Assembly (NCBI RefSeq): GCF_901709675.1
Contig: NC_051097.1
Location: forward strand, 1,433,039-1,497,038
Reading direction: 5' to 3'
Source of the DNA: Syngnathus acus
Taxonomy: Eukaryota; Chordata; Actinopteri; Syngnathiformes; Syngnathidae
DNA: 64,000 nt
Under the pieces are notes generated by a model. It was not told the DNA's origin, did no database searches, and saw nothing but the letters and a program-made list of their open reading frames with translations. Below, in pieces: positions 34,601 to 44,841 of the stretch. Numbering within the stretch: position 1 is the first letter of the stretch; each line of letters begins with the position of its first letter. The translations under genes were made by a program, and so were the position numbers.

Positions 34601-37600
34601 CTCACCTTAAAGCAAATATTTTAATTTGTTGACAGGCTTTATTGCTTTTTTTGTTCTTTTTTTCTTATTTATTTTGCCTCTGTGCTGGGTTGTAACAATA
34701 CTGATTTGAATTGGAAAATTGTTTTTTATTTTAAAGAAGCGTCCATCAAATCAAACTGAATCAAATCATTCCACTTTAAAATATATTGAGATCTGTACCA
34801 AATTGTCTTATTGGAAAAACATATCTAAGGGAGCTCCACATTTAAATTAGTAACACGTTCTTTCACATGTACATGTGCATAAAATGGCAACAAGAAACTC
34901 ATTGCATCATACCATCTCAAACAGAGCCATACCATATAGAATCGAATCATTCCACTTTAAAATCGAGCCATTTCTGATTGTATGGCTCCTATGTATCAAG
35001 AAGCATATCGAATTGTCTTTTATTGGAGTGATGCATAACCCTACCTCTGTAGCATCATGCACATTTTGAAAATTAACACTACACATACAGGACTGTCTCA
35101 GAAAATTAGAATATTGTGATAAAGTTCTTTATTTTCTGTAATGCAATTAAAAAAACAAAAATGTCATACATTCTGGATTCATTGCAAATCAACAGAAATA
35201 TTGCAAGCCTTTTATTATTTTAATAATGCTGATTATGGCATACAGCTTAAGAAAACTCAAATATCCTATCTCAAAATATTAGAATATTTCCTCAGACCAA
35301 GTAAAAAAAAACATCTCTAACAGCAAAACAAAATCAAACATTTGAAAAACACCTGCAAGGGTTTCCTGAGCCTTGAAAAACACTCAGCTTGGTTCAGTAA
35401 ACTAAATCACAAGTATGGGGAAGACTGCTGATCCGACTGTTGTCCAGAGGACCATCATTGACACCCTCCATCAGGAGGGTAAGACACAAAAAGAAATTTC
35501 TCAAAGAGCAAGCTGTTCACAGACTGCAGTTTCAAAGCACATCCACAGTCTGTTGGAAGGGGGAAATGTGGCAGGTAACGCTGCATAACCAAGAGAGATG
35601 ACCGCAGCCTTAACAGCATTGTGAAGAAGAATCGCTTCCAGAATTTGGGGGCGCTTCAAAGACAGTGGACTGAAGCTGGAGTCCAGGTATCAAAAGCCAC
35701 TGTTCACAGACGTGTCCGGAAAATGGGCTACAATAGCCGTATTCCCATGGTCAAGCCACTTCTGAACTCAAGACAACGGAAGAAACGTCTGACTTTGGCT
35801 ATGGAAAAGAAGCACTGGACAGTTGCAGAGTGGTCCAAAGTCCTCTTTTCAGACAAAAGCAAGTTTTGTATTTCATTTGGACGTCAAGGCGCCAGAGTCT
35901 GGAGAAAGGCTGGAGAGGAGCAAAATCCAAGTTGCTTGAATTTTTGTTTTTTTAATTGCATTACAGAAAATAAAGAACTTTATCACAACATTCTAATTTT
36001 CTGAGACAGTCCTGTACATAAGAGAAGGGTGGGGGGGGGGGGCCAAAACAGCCCTACTTATGATTAAATATTAGTATATTGCACATAAAATAAAAAAAAG
36101 TTTTTAAAAAAATACATAAAAGTTAAACAAATGGGTCTTGGAAATTAAATCTAAGTGTACTGTACGAGAATTTCAGTACAACTAAACAGTGCTTTGACAG
36201 AGATTCTTTTGTGTAACACTGGAGAGAGCTTGTGTACCTCCCAGTACAAATAAACTTTGAGAAAATCACCAGTAAATGGTGTACTGACCATGGCATTACT
36301 GTCCTCGATTGGCCTGCCAATTCCCCTGACCTGAACCCCATAGAGAATTTGTGGGGTATTGTGAGGAAGCACCTGAAAGACACCAGACCCAACAATGCAA
36401 ATGAGCTAAAGGCCGCTACTGAAGCATCCTGAGCATCCATAACACCTCAGCAATGCCACAGGCTAATTGCCTCCATGCCACGCCGCAGTGGTTGCAGTAA
36501 TCCGTGCAAAAGGATTCCCAACCAAGTACTGAGTGCATTAATGGACATTTTCAAATGTTTGATTTTGTTTTGCTGTTAGAAATGTTTTTTTTTACTTGGT
36601 CTGAGGAAATATTCTAATATTTTGACATAGGATATTTTGAGTTTTCTTAAACTGTATGCCATAATCAGCAATATTAAAATAATAAAAGGCTTGCAATATT
36701 TCAGTTGATTTGCAATGAATCCAGAATGTATGACATTTTTGTTTTTTTATTTGCATTATAGAAAATAAAGAACTTTATCACAATATTCTAATTTTCTGAG
36801 ACAGTCCTGTACATAAGAGAAGGGGGGAAGGCAAAACAGCCCTACTTATGATTAAATATTAGTATATTGCACATAAAATAAAATAAAGTTTTTAAAAAAA
36901 TACATAAAAGTTAAGAAACAAATGGGTCTTGGAAATTAAATCTAAGTGTACTGTACTAGAATTTCAGTACAACTAAACAGTGCTTGGACAGAGATTCTTT
37001 TGCGTAACACTGGAGAGCTTGTGTACCTCCAGTACAAATTAACTTTGAGAATCACTTCTTTGAAGAGACGAAGGTTAAAAAAATCCACCTGGAATTGACA
37101 ATGTACTAGACTCGTGACATCATCTCTTGGAGCCATGTGCTGGTTTTGTCTTAAGCAGGACTATTTTGTGCTGATGCCGTTTAAAATAACTCTATATCGA
37201 GCGTTTAGCAAGAACTCAGAGCACGTACCAAAGTATGGAACATCTGATCCAACTGCGAGTGTCATTACAATAAAAATCAAGAAATATCACTTGCATGTTG
37301 CAATGTTATTGTCGCTTGTTGCCAATGGGGCCAATTGTGTAGACTTCTTGTGAGGTCAGGTTTGTCTTCACGCTTTAGGGTCATACACCCCTTTTTGTGG
37401 CGCTACCCCTAAATCCTAAGGAGAATTGGCAAACGTTGTAGACCTCATGATCGTGCATTTCTAGGGGGAAGGGACAACGTAAAGGGTGGCCCAATGCCAC
37501 CCTTGATGAAAGAGGTAGTATTGGGATTGAGCCTAGGTCTCATATCCTGTGAATAGCAGGAGTCCATACTAGTAGCGACTCTGCACGACCGAAATCCTGA

Positions 37601-38405
37601 CAAAACAGTTTTGAGAAATTGTACCTGACACTTACTCCACTGACGTTTTCCAAAAGAAAAGCTTCAGTGCAGTGTGCATGGGGCATACATAGGGCATCAA
37701 AGCACTTACCGTATTTTCCGGAGTATAAGTCGCACCAGCAATAAAATGCATAATAAAGAAGAAAAAGACATATATAAGTCGCAGCGGAGTATGAGTCGCA
37801 TTTGTGGGGGAAATTTATTTGATAAAATCCAACACCAAGAACAGACATGTCATCTTGAAAGGCAATTTCAAATAAAAATAGAATAGGCAACAACAGGCTG
37901 TACGGTATGCTAACGTTACATGACACAACGAACTGAGAACGTGACTGGTATGTTAACATAACATATTAAGAGTTTTCCAGACAACTATGTACAGCATAAA
38001 TAACGTGCTAACAAGTTTATCGAACCGTTCATGTACTCCAAATCATTAAATCAACGAAATCTTCATCCTCTGTGTCACCTAGAAACAACTCCGTTAAACC
38101 CCGGAAGTAGAAGATGCAGCGCTTCCTCTTCTACGTGGCTTACGTCACACTCATCATCAGTTCCAGTTCCAATTATTCCCCAGGCCTAGAGCGCCCTCAT
38201 GCGGTTTAGTGTGAAAATAACATGTGAAATGACATAACGGCAAAACTCTGAAAGACGCTGCGACTTATAGTCCGGAAAATACAGTAATTAAATTCATTGT
38301 ATACTATTTTTTCATTTCATGATTTTATTTTGTACTCAGGATTACCCTATCTCAGATGTCCATACCATTCTGACTAAGGCCAAAGAGCTCCAAGACAACT
38401 CGTAA
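18029..38405 (+). CDS. tbc1d13: TBC1 domain family member 13 (Rab GTPase-activating protein), 12 coding exons
   Basis: Coding exons: 18029-18051, 26298-26371, 28986-29026, 29572-29633, 30327-30426, 31081-31163, 31271-31430, 33288-33498, 33625-33788, 34114-34274, 34359-34416, 38340-38405. All junctions are GT-AG and in phase, giving exactly 400 residues, the length of human TBC1D13. The TBC domain carries both catalytic fingers: IDKDVRR with the IxxDxxR arginine finger at R129, and [11 protein letters not shown] with the YxQ glutamine finger at Q229. The family stimulates GTP hydrolysis by Rabs; TBC1D13 is reported to act on Rab35 in endosomal and GLUT4 traffic. The start was chosen because MSVAYKNR aligns with the human N terminus and ends at GTACGT in the right phase. 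The first coding exon is only 23 nt and is followed by an 8.2-kb intron. Confidence 0.95.
19520..22600 (-). mobile_element. Rex3 non-LTR retrotransposon (RTE clade)
   Basis: Minus-strand element with a GC-rich 5' region (to about 22600), an endonuclease, a reverse transcriptase and a 3' end of (GATG)n type (plus-strand CCATCCATCCATC at 19526). Stretches at about 20413-20433 and 20861-20884 agree with the conserved sites used in the standard Rex3 PCR assay, as I recall them. Both the protein and these sites point to Rex3, which is widespread in teleosts. Confidence 0.88.
19547..22430 (-). pseudogene. Rex3 endonuclease-reverse transcriptase with frameshifts
   Basis: The endonuclease starts [20 protein letters not shown] (near 22350), continues in a second frame ([11 protein letters not shown], then [13 protein letters not shown]), and passes near 22000 into a third frame. 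That frame runs uninterrupted from 22120 to 19547 (857 codons) and includes [67 protein letters not shown] and GRPRTRW. However the segment with the first RT aspartate ([12 protein letters not shown]) lies in another frame at 20469-20696, so this long frame holds a compensated double frameshift across the RT active site. This copy is not functional. Confidence 0.88.
22625..22697. repeat. (TA)n-rich microsatellite with TACGTA interruptions
   Basis: TATATATA runs with occasional ACG between the 5' end of Rex3 and the hAT MITE. Confidence 0.85.
22698..23115. mobile_element. hAT-like MITE, short copy
   Basis: The ends CAGTGACGTGCGGTGAG (22698) and TCTGACCGCACGTCCCTG (ending 23115) are inverted. 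A second, longer copy is at 42574-44010. Position 22861-22868 (GTCTAACT) is the uninterrupted counterpart of an insertion site in the long copy. Confidence 0.78.
24779..25761 (+). mobile_element. hAT transposon remnant with perfect 8-bp target duplication (tbc1d13 intron 1)
   Basis: The inverted ends CAGGCATGTCCAAAG and AAGTTTGGACACCCCTG are flanked by GTGTACAG at 24771-24778 and 25762-25769. The interior carries a BED-finger relic. The termini and 8-bp duplication indicate a Charlie-like hAT element of about 983 bp, much shorter than an autonomous copy. Confidence 0.88.
24973..25233 (+). pseudogene. N-terminal fragment of a hAT transposase (BED zinc finger)
   Basis: From ATG at 24973 the frame reads [11 protein letters not shown] and, after an in-frame TAA at 25063-25065, continues with [20 protein letters not shown] and HYQTKH, a C2H2 BED-type finger (Cys-x2-Cys, His-x4-His), ending at TGA 25231-25233. 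The remainder of the transposase is missing. Confidence 0.75.
26505..26592. repeat. Fragment of the (ATCC)n / GTGCTGGAGCC interspersed repeat
   Basis: CATCCATCCATTTTCTATAC, then GGTCGCGGGCGTGCTGGAGCC and ATCCCAGC. A shorter piece of the same start is at 25843-25877. Confidence 0.7.
26648..27989 (-). mobile_element. TIR element family 2, copy A (inverted, older; 243-bp internal repeats; tbc1d13 intron 2)
   Basis: The outer ends are TACCGTATTTTCCGCACTAT (26648) and AAAATTACGGTA (ending 27989). Next to them GGCGCAC and GCGCCTTAT motifs recur. Inside are about four units with a 243-bp period (aligned AGAAAC at about 27048, 27292, 27534 and 27777). This copy is inverted relative to copies B and C and differs from them at many positions. 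It contains an open frame at 27268-27711 that spans nearly two units only because 243 is divisible by three. I do not regard it as a gene. Confidence 0.85.
28107..28823. mobile_element. hAT-type MITE with 8-bp target duplication (tbc1d13 intron 2)
   Basis: The ends TAGGGGTGTAACGATTCATC and GCGATTTACACCCCTA are flanked by ATATGTAA at 28099-28106 and 28824-28831. Subterminal sequence is rich in ATCGAT and TATCG repeats on both sides. No transposase. Confidence 0.85.
30895..30958. repeat. Solo end of a Tc1-A-like element (tbc1d13 intron 5)
   Basis: TTGAAGCCTGTGTCACAAAA followed by AAGGGGGCCAATACTTTCGC and AAGGCACTG matches the outer 60 bp of the Tc1-A terminal repeat (compare 11115-11176). No partner end was found nearby. 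Confidence 0.7.
31720..33056. mobile_element. TIR element family 1, copy 2 (tbc1d13 intron 7)
   Basis: The ends are TACCGTAATTTTCGGACTAT (31720) and TCCGGAAATTACGGTA (ending 33056), with GCGACTTAT motifs inside both. It contains a 118-bp tandem repeat (units from 32091, 32209 and 32327). It lacks the LINE and the 294-bp insert of copy 1 and so preserves both empty sites. A piece of a pogo-like end follows at 33060-33103. Confidence 0.85.
35088..36809 (+). mobile_element. Rearranged Tc1-type transposon (Tc1-C) in two complementary halves (tbc1d13 intron 11)
   Basis: The first copy, 35088-36014, has both terminal repeats (CAGGACTGTCTCAGAAAATT and its inverse) and the 5' half of a transposase. 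About 247 bp of flanking DNA follows (36015-36262). Then comes the 3' half of the same transposase and a second right end (to 36809), followed by a second copy of the same flank (36810-37053). A TA precedes the left end and follows both right ends. Confidence 0.85.
35415..36532 (+). pseudogene. Tc1-C transposase fragments
   Basis: Fragment 1 begins [20 protein letters not shown] at 35415, breaks its frame near 35585, and continues through [18 protein letters not shown] and [10 protein letters not shown] (first catalytic Asp) to about 35930. Fragment 2 (about 36263-36532) holds [20 protein letters not shown] with the Glu and the C terminus. The middle part with the second Asp is missing from both. 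Confidence 0.85.
37707..38286 (-). mobile_element. TIR element family 1, copy 4 (inverted, diverged; tbc1d13 intron 11)
   Basis: The ends are TACCGTATTTTCCGGAGTAT and TCCGGAAAATACAGTA. The inside reads, inverted, the same modules as copies 2 and 3: the stretch around GTTCTTGGTGTTGGATTTT, GTTAGCATACC, and GCGACTTATA near the ends. It lies just 53 bp upstream of the last tbc1d13 exon. Confidence 0.75.
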
Positions 38406-41400
38406 CCTGTTCACCCTTCCAGTGGCTGCTTCCTGTCAGATTAAGTCAGTGGAAGCCAAAACAACAACAAAACATTTTCAGTTATACTTAAAGGACCTCA
38501 ACGCATATGTTGTGTGGAAGAAAAAAACTGCATATTGCCTTTTAACTGGATGACTGCTCTTGTGGTCAGAGGTGACTGCTAAGAAAACAACAAAGCAACC
38601 ATCATTGTGGTGAGGAGGAAATGCATCTCAGTGCATGATGGGGAACAGGTCCCTGTGGTCATCCTCCATTCTCAGCCATCTCTCCCATGGAGACTTGTTA
38701 CCCTGACCAAGTTAGCATCTGGAGCAGTGGGAGGCATATGACATCGGTCCAACTAACTAACCAACCATCATTCTGAAAACATTCTGGAGAGCTTCAACAA
38801 TGTTGTCAGCATTTTAACGAAACACTGCTGTTAAGGGCCGGTAAACCCTAACAACTGCAATAGTATTTGTTAGCGTATTAAATTTGTTTTGTTTTTTTCT
38901 CGATGTTTTTGGTTCTTGTGTGTTTTAAAAACGTGATGAATCCTGTAATTTTCTGATCTTTCACAGTGACAGTGTTAGAAAGGTAATTATGATGAAAAGA
39001 TAACGTGTTTTGGAAAATAATTAGTACGACACTTCAGCATTGTGCCTTTAGCCCTGTTAATAAATGTATTTTGTTCTATATCACACCAACATATATTGAA
39101 TTTTATTGAAAGGATTGCAAAACAAACAAAACATCTCGAGACAATTTACACTACCAATTATGTTCTGTTCTAAGTGCAGTAAATCTGCCAACTTTTTTTT
39201 ATATATTATACTTTTAAAAATACTTGATAAACCCAGGTTTATGTTGCAAGCTACCTTGGGAAAATTTGTTGTCATCCATTTTATTTTTCTTTGCAGATTA
39301 TGTGCCCTTCATGCAATCATTCAAAACTCACTTTTTCAACATTGTAAGGTTATTAACTGATCAACCCATTTTCGATTCGAAATTTTAAATGCTTTCTCCC
39401 AGTTCCCTGACAGATTAAATCATTGCAAGCCTTTTGGCAGTTTTGAATTGCAGTATGAATATACAGAATGTATCCATAAACCTTGGTCTACCACATATCA
39501 CCGTCTCACAAACATGTTAACAGGGTAAAATCTATAAGTAAACTAAAGTTTCATCATATCATAATTACTGTTCGTTTATTGTAATGCACATAAACTGTAA
39601 TGGAGTTCCTTATTGATTAATTACTTTATGCGTTGGTTGAATGTAGAGAGGAAGTGTTTAATGTTGGCCAATCTCTTTGTTTTATGTGTAATGCCAACTA
39701 TCATTATATATATATTTTTTAATCTGTGTTTTGGGACCCGCAGTGACTGACTATTGGGGCACTTGACCACACACCATGTACACCATACTACCCTGTGATT
39801 TAGAGTTTCCACTAAATAAACACTCCATAGAAATTTGAATGTTGCACATTTCATGATTCACTGTTGATGTACTGGTACCTTTTGTGTTCAACATTAACTT
39901 TGTTTTCATCAGAAAGCTGCTTAAAGGAATGTATATTTGCTGAGGAGAGGGTGAAGATGAGAAACTCAACAGGGCTATTGGCATTGTGTGTTGCCAATGT
40001 AAAAATAGCTTATCAAATGTTTCAAATTCAAGAGACCAATGTTAATTCTCCAATGTTACAATGAAACTTTTGCATTTTTACCACATCTACTTTTTATTGG
40101 ACAATTGCTATTTATTTCATATATGTATAATATTGGCACCAACACAATCAAGGAAATAACATTTTCCTTCCAGTAGTCTCCATACAATTATTATAAAAGT
40201 GCCACCTCCAGTTTAATTGTACCAAAACTGTAACATGTGCATGTATTCACCACAAATAAACCTTTTTAGCGTCAAAGAACCCCTAATTTTAACATTCTAA
40301 TATTCCAGGTGTGTGAAGTGTAAACCATTATGAAGAACCTTACAATAGAAGTTTGTGTTGGGGACTGGTGGAGAGTGGAATAATAGTGTTCAATGTACTT
40401 GATATAAAGGGTTGTCATGTTGCATGTTCCAAAGTTTATAATCATGATTTTGTAATGAATCCAGTGTTAATAGTTGTATATATGTTTTTACTTGTTTTCT
40501 GATGTGCATTAAATTGAATGATGATGATACAACTTCCTTTACAGGAGTTTGAATTTAGCTGTCAGATGCTGGGTTTTTAATTAATATGATGAATGATGTT
40601 AACAAAAATCACTCCTGTGTGCCATTTTGATTGGGGATGTACTTCTACTGCCAAAGAGTAACATTGCTCAAATCTTAATTTAGACCTGGAGGCTATTAGC
40701 TCTAGTCTCTCTTCAAGACAGAAGATATTTAACTCAAGAGGAGGATGAGTCTGAAACGATTTTAATCCATATTTTAGAAAGCTATTCCTATAACGCCTGG
40801 ATCAAAAAGTGAATTCACATTCAGTATCCGCATATTCATTGAGGATTGCTACATCTGAGCAACATACATTACACATTTTGCTCACCAAGTGGGGAGAAAA
40901 TTGGACTGATGTATTACTCCATTGCTTGCATTATTATAAATGGCAAAATGGTCAAACATTACCCAAGTACATTTCTATTACTACTCAATGATTCTCATTT
41001 GATTTATACAGTATTTAACATGTGTTAAACATAATCAGGTCAGTTTGAGTGTTTGGCTGAATCCAACAATCTTCACATTGGTCGTTGCATTTTATTTGGC
41101 AAAAATACCCCTGAGAAAAAAAAAGTGGCAAACGGAAAAACAGATTCCTGCACACAATGTTTTTTTTTTGTCTGGCTTATGTATCGTTAAAATAAAACGC
41201 AATGGAACCCTGTATGGTACAGCCACTGATGCTCCCCATGTTTTATTTATGGCAAGAGGTAACAGGCTCATTCATTCAATCACACCTCACACTGACACTC
41301 ACATTGTGTGCTTTTTCACCTTGACAACAACACTCACAACAAAGAGACAAAAACAAACAGCAACCTTTTACCTTGGTCAACTACAAGTATTTACAAAGAG

Positions 41401-41591
41401 TGCTACACTATCACCACCATATAGTAATGGGTGTATTTTAAGTTTGGATCATCAACTCACATTTTTACCGTGTTCATTTCCATAAAAAATGCTGTGATTA
41501 CTTCATGACTGTACACAACAATGCTGCAATACAACAAAATTATACTTTTACTTTAATGAAAGACAAATCTCACTGCAACGACAATAATATC

Positions 41592-41594
<3 letters not shown>
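38406..41594. other. tbc1d13 3' UTR and intergenic DNA before zer1
   Basis: AATAAA at 39059-39064 gives a likely tbc1d13 3' UTR of about 680 nt. Further AATAAA motifs occur near 39815 and 40254. Otherwise the region is AT-rich. I see no coding exon, RNA gene or recognisable transposon in it. Confidence 0.55.

Positions 41595-41670
<76 letters not shown>
41595..41670. repeat. Uninterrupted (CT)n tract, 76 bp
   Basis: Pure CT repeats from 41595 to 41670, directly upstream of the probable zer1 first exon. Confidence 0.97.
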
Positions 41671-41671
<1 letters not shown>

Positions 41672-41672
<1 letters not shown>

Positions 41673-41853
41673 CTTTGCATAGCAACGCGAGAAAACGAGG
41701 AAGAGGGACAGAGGGGAGGTCGGACTTGTAGTAGAGGTAGGAGGAGGAGTCTGTTTGTTGACATCAGACGAAAACGAAAATCAGATGAGCGAAGACTGGT
41801 GATAACTCCGTTTGTCGCCTTTATCAAGACGCAAAGCCTTGGCGAAAGCTAAG
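41672..41853 (+). promoter_or_regulatory. zer1: Probable non-coding first exon and promoter region of zer1
   Basis: A purine-rich stretch ends in GAAAGCTAAG followed by GTAGAG, a plausible donor at 41854. The matching acceptor is TCTCTTCAG at 44782-44790, with 51 nt of 5' UTR (44791-44841) before the zer1 ATG. The transcription start is not visible, and another upstream exon could be used. Confidence 0.4.
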
Positions 41854-43216
41854 GTAGAGCATTAGATGATGACTTATCTACTCAGAAATTGCTGACCATT
41901 GATTGTTTCCTGTATTTCCACAAATGTTTGGACCTAGCGCTAGCCGCACAGCTAAGTTCGCTAACATTGCAGGGAAAGTCATCGTTAGCCGAAAGCTAAC
42001 GTAACCTGAAATACACTAGTGATGCCGGCTATTGGAACCCAATATAGAATAACAACTACTTTTAAGTAGTGTGTGCAACTGATCAAGTAGTTCGCTGCCC
42101 GATCATATCTGATTGTTAGGCGTTGGTGTTATTTAAGAAAATTGTTCTACTTAATCGCTATCTAGCTTGCTTGCTAACTTAGTCGCTTTGGATTCATTGC
42201 TTAATTGCTAACAACCCAGTAATAGCCACCACAAGAAGGTGAATCTATGTATTTATCCAATGTCCACCTACAAGAGTTGTATATTACGACAATAGGTCAT
42301 ATTGTTTTAAATGTTGAACAAGTTGTAAAGTAGCGAAGTTTAGTCACCAACAATCAGCAAGATGGCCAATATTGTACTTTTTTTTTGGCATGTAAATTGT
42401 ATTTACACAGTCCTTCGATTGGCTAACTGCATGACATTTTTTCCTTCACACGTTTTTTTAAAAAATGTTTTTTTTAATTTCGAAATTAATCCAGAGACAG
42501 GATAAATTTTAGATCTAAGATTTTTGGGGGGAATGGCAAGTGTGCCACTTGCATCAGCTTTAAATGTATATATATGTGACGTGCGGTGAGGTTCATGACT
42601 GGGGAGGCGCTGACGTCAACCCCCCCCACCCCCGGTAAAATTTGTCCGGCACCTAACCATGTCACAAAAAAGATTGGGGAACGCTGCTCTAGTGTGACTT
42701 ATTCATTATTTAATTTTACTTAAACTTTATTTAAACATTATTTAAATTATTTGACTATTTTCATATCAGCACTCTTCACGCCTAAAAACACTCAATAAAG
42801 CACATGGAATCATAAACTTGTTTTCGATCGTGCGTACCACTCCGTTTGAAAAGACATGGTCCTAAGTCCCGTTGTCCGACTCAAACCTTCTAACTCCGGA
42901 GTTGCTCTTGCTTTACTGATGACCTCCTGCTTTGATTGAAAATCCATCATTGAAAATCTTTTGGATATGCAAGCCTCCATTGTAAAACGAAATGTAAAAA
43001 CGGGAAAACCCCCCGAAAAAAAACAAATGTAAAACGAAACAAATGGATGACTGCTCCTCAGTTGTTCACTTTAAATTTGAACTGGAGACAGCTGGCCTAC
43101 CTAGGTAGGCGCATGAAGCATCCCGGGATCACTAGCACCCCCTGCCATAAGGCTGGAGAACCTTTTTTCGTAGCCTCCGTAAGGTCTCTTTTCAAAGCCG
43201 TTTTGTTCATCTAAAG

Positions 43217-43429
43217 CAGGGGTCACCAACTCCGGTCCTCAAGGGCGCCAATCCAGCCTGTTTTAGGTGCAGCCCTGCAACAACACACCTGATTCAAATG
43301 ATCAGCTCATCAGCAAGCTCTATTAAGGCTGATAGCGATCCTGATTATTTGAATCAGGTGTGTTGCAGGGGGGATACATCTAAAACAGGCTGGATTGGCG
43401 CCCTTGAGGACCGGAGTTGGTGACCCCTG
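43217..43429. mobile_element. Palindromic hAT-type MITE 1
   Basis: The ends CAGGGGTCACCAACTCCGGT and ACCGGAGTTGGTGACCCCTG are perfect inverted repeats. Target duplication ATCTAAAG is at 43209-43216 and 43430-43437. Almost the whole element folds back on itself. Confidence 0.93.
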
Positions 43430-43575
43430 ATCTAAAGAAACACGACGTTACAGACAGATGGCAAAAAACACAAGATATTATATACACCAGCTTAACTACG
43501 GAAATTAGTGAATATCGCCACGGTGTTTGAACACTTAAACAGCGACATAAAGACAGAGAGCAGTTCTGTCTAACT

Positions 43576-43776
43576 CAGGGGTGGGCAATTCCGGTGTCCT
43601 GCATGTTTTATAGGTCTCCCTGCTGCAACACACCTGATTCAAATGATCAGGATTGTTATCCAGCTTCTGCAGACCCTTGCTAATTATCTGATCATTTGAA
43701 TCAGGTGTGTTGCAACAGGGTGACATAGAAAACATGCAAGACACTGGCCCTTGAGGACCGGAATTGCCAACCCCTG
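43576..43776. mobile_element. Palindromic hAT-type MITE 2
   Basis: The ends CAGGGGTGGGCAATTCCGG and CCGGAATTGCCAACCCCTG are inverted. Target duplication GTCTAACT is at 43568-43575 and 43777-43784. The related short element at 22861-22868 shows a single GTCTAACT, the empty site. Its inner sequence (ACACCTGATTCAAATGATCA) is shared with MITE 1. Confidence 0.95.
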
Positions 43777-44020
43777 GTCTAACTGCATAGCCTGTCAACA
43801 TAGGCGGCCGTGTGATTACACAATCCTCAGAGGAGGCTAGACAGGAAGTTGGCTCCTCCGAGCGAATCATCTTCCATTTTAAAATAACTATAAAAATTCA
43901 GCAATTTTGGTTCAAAATTATTGAAATTAAAAGGAAAATGACTTCTTAATAAAAGCAATTGAATTTGTTTTTCCCCTTTTCATGATTGCAGGGTAGGCGT
44001 CCTCTGACCGCACGTCCCTG

Positions 44021-44055
<35 letters not shown>

Positions 44056-44139
44056 ACCCAATACACACACCACACATCTATCTAGTATCTATATAGTATC
44101 TATATAGTATCTATCTCTATATATGTAAATACACACATG

Positions 44140-44362
44140 TAGTTAGGTCGTCCTCAGACGAGCTTCCATAGTAGAACCTATACATTGCTAACAATGACTG
44201 TGGGGCGCAGCTCCTCACAGCATCCCCAATCCAACCCTTAATGCTGAGTGTCAAGCAGGGAGGCATCGGGTTCCATTTTATAGTCTTTTGGTATGACTCG
44301 GCCGGGGATCGAACCCACGACCTCCCAGTCTCAGGGCGGACACTCATACCACAAGGCCACTG
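44140..44362 (-). repeat. tRNA-derived SINE
   Basis: On the minus strand the block reads CAGTGGCCTTGTGGTATGAG (A-box-like) and GTGGGTTCGATCCCCGGC (B box, plus-strand 44303-44320), followed by a tRNA-unrelated region with AAATGGAACCCGATGCCTCC. The spacing of A and B boxes fits a Pol III promoter of a tRNA-type SINE. It is not a functional tRNA, since no cloverleaf 3' half follows. Confidence 0.75.
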
Positions 44363-44367
44363 AGCTG

Positions 44368-44560
44368 ATGTATGTATGTATGTATGTATGTATGTATGTA
44401 TGTATGTATGTATGTATGTATGTATGTATGTATGTATGTATGTATGTATGTATGTATGTATGTATGTATGTATGTATGTATGTATGTATGTATGTATGTA
44501 TGTATCCATGAATGCATGTATCCATGAATGCATGTATCCATGAATGCATGTATGCATGTA
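44368..44560. repeat. (TATG)n microsatellite
   Basis: About 34 TATG units to 44504, then degenerate CATGAATG/TATCC variants. It lies at the A-box side of the SINE. Open frames across it (repeating HTYI or MYVC) are artefacts. Confidence 0.95.
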
Positions 44561-44841
44561 TGTATGTTCTATTGACCTTTACTTTCAGTAGTGTTAGAAA
44601 TTATTTCTGATTTGGTGCTGTATCTGTTTCCCTTGCCAAGTTAATCTCTCATCTCCATAGCCTTAATGCCTTTATATGGTTCTAAATATATAAAATATAT
44701 AATGATCAAAATTTGGGTACTGCTCATCCACACTGTTTTGAAGGATGTCCTCATCCTTAGAATGCATGTAATTTGTCGTTGTCTCTTCAGGTCTCCTGCA
44801 CTGCCCAGTCTTGGATCTGAGCCGGACAAGAAAAGGCAAAC

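Larger units (their letters stand above)
42574..44010. mobile_element. hAT-like MITE, long copy with nested elements (zer1 intron 1)
   Basis: The left end GTGACGTGCGGTGAGGTTCA (42576) and right end CTCTGACCGCACGTCCCTG (ending 44010) match the short copy at 22698-23115. It sits in AT repeats. It contains the MITEs at 43217-43429 and 43576-43776 and extra sequence at about 42620-43210 not found in the short copy. Confidence 0.75.

Noticed and set aside
41505-41852. 115-codon frame with a long SLSLSL run
   Set aside because: Translation of the (CT)n tract, without protein similarity.
44290-44362. A tRNA gene
   Set aside because: A and B boxes are present but there is no tRNA cloverleaf. The sequence continues into the body of a SINE.
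44117-44557. Repeating HTYI / MYVC frames
   Set aside because: They are translations of the (TATG)n microsatellite and the adjoining SINE.
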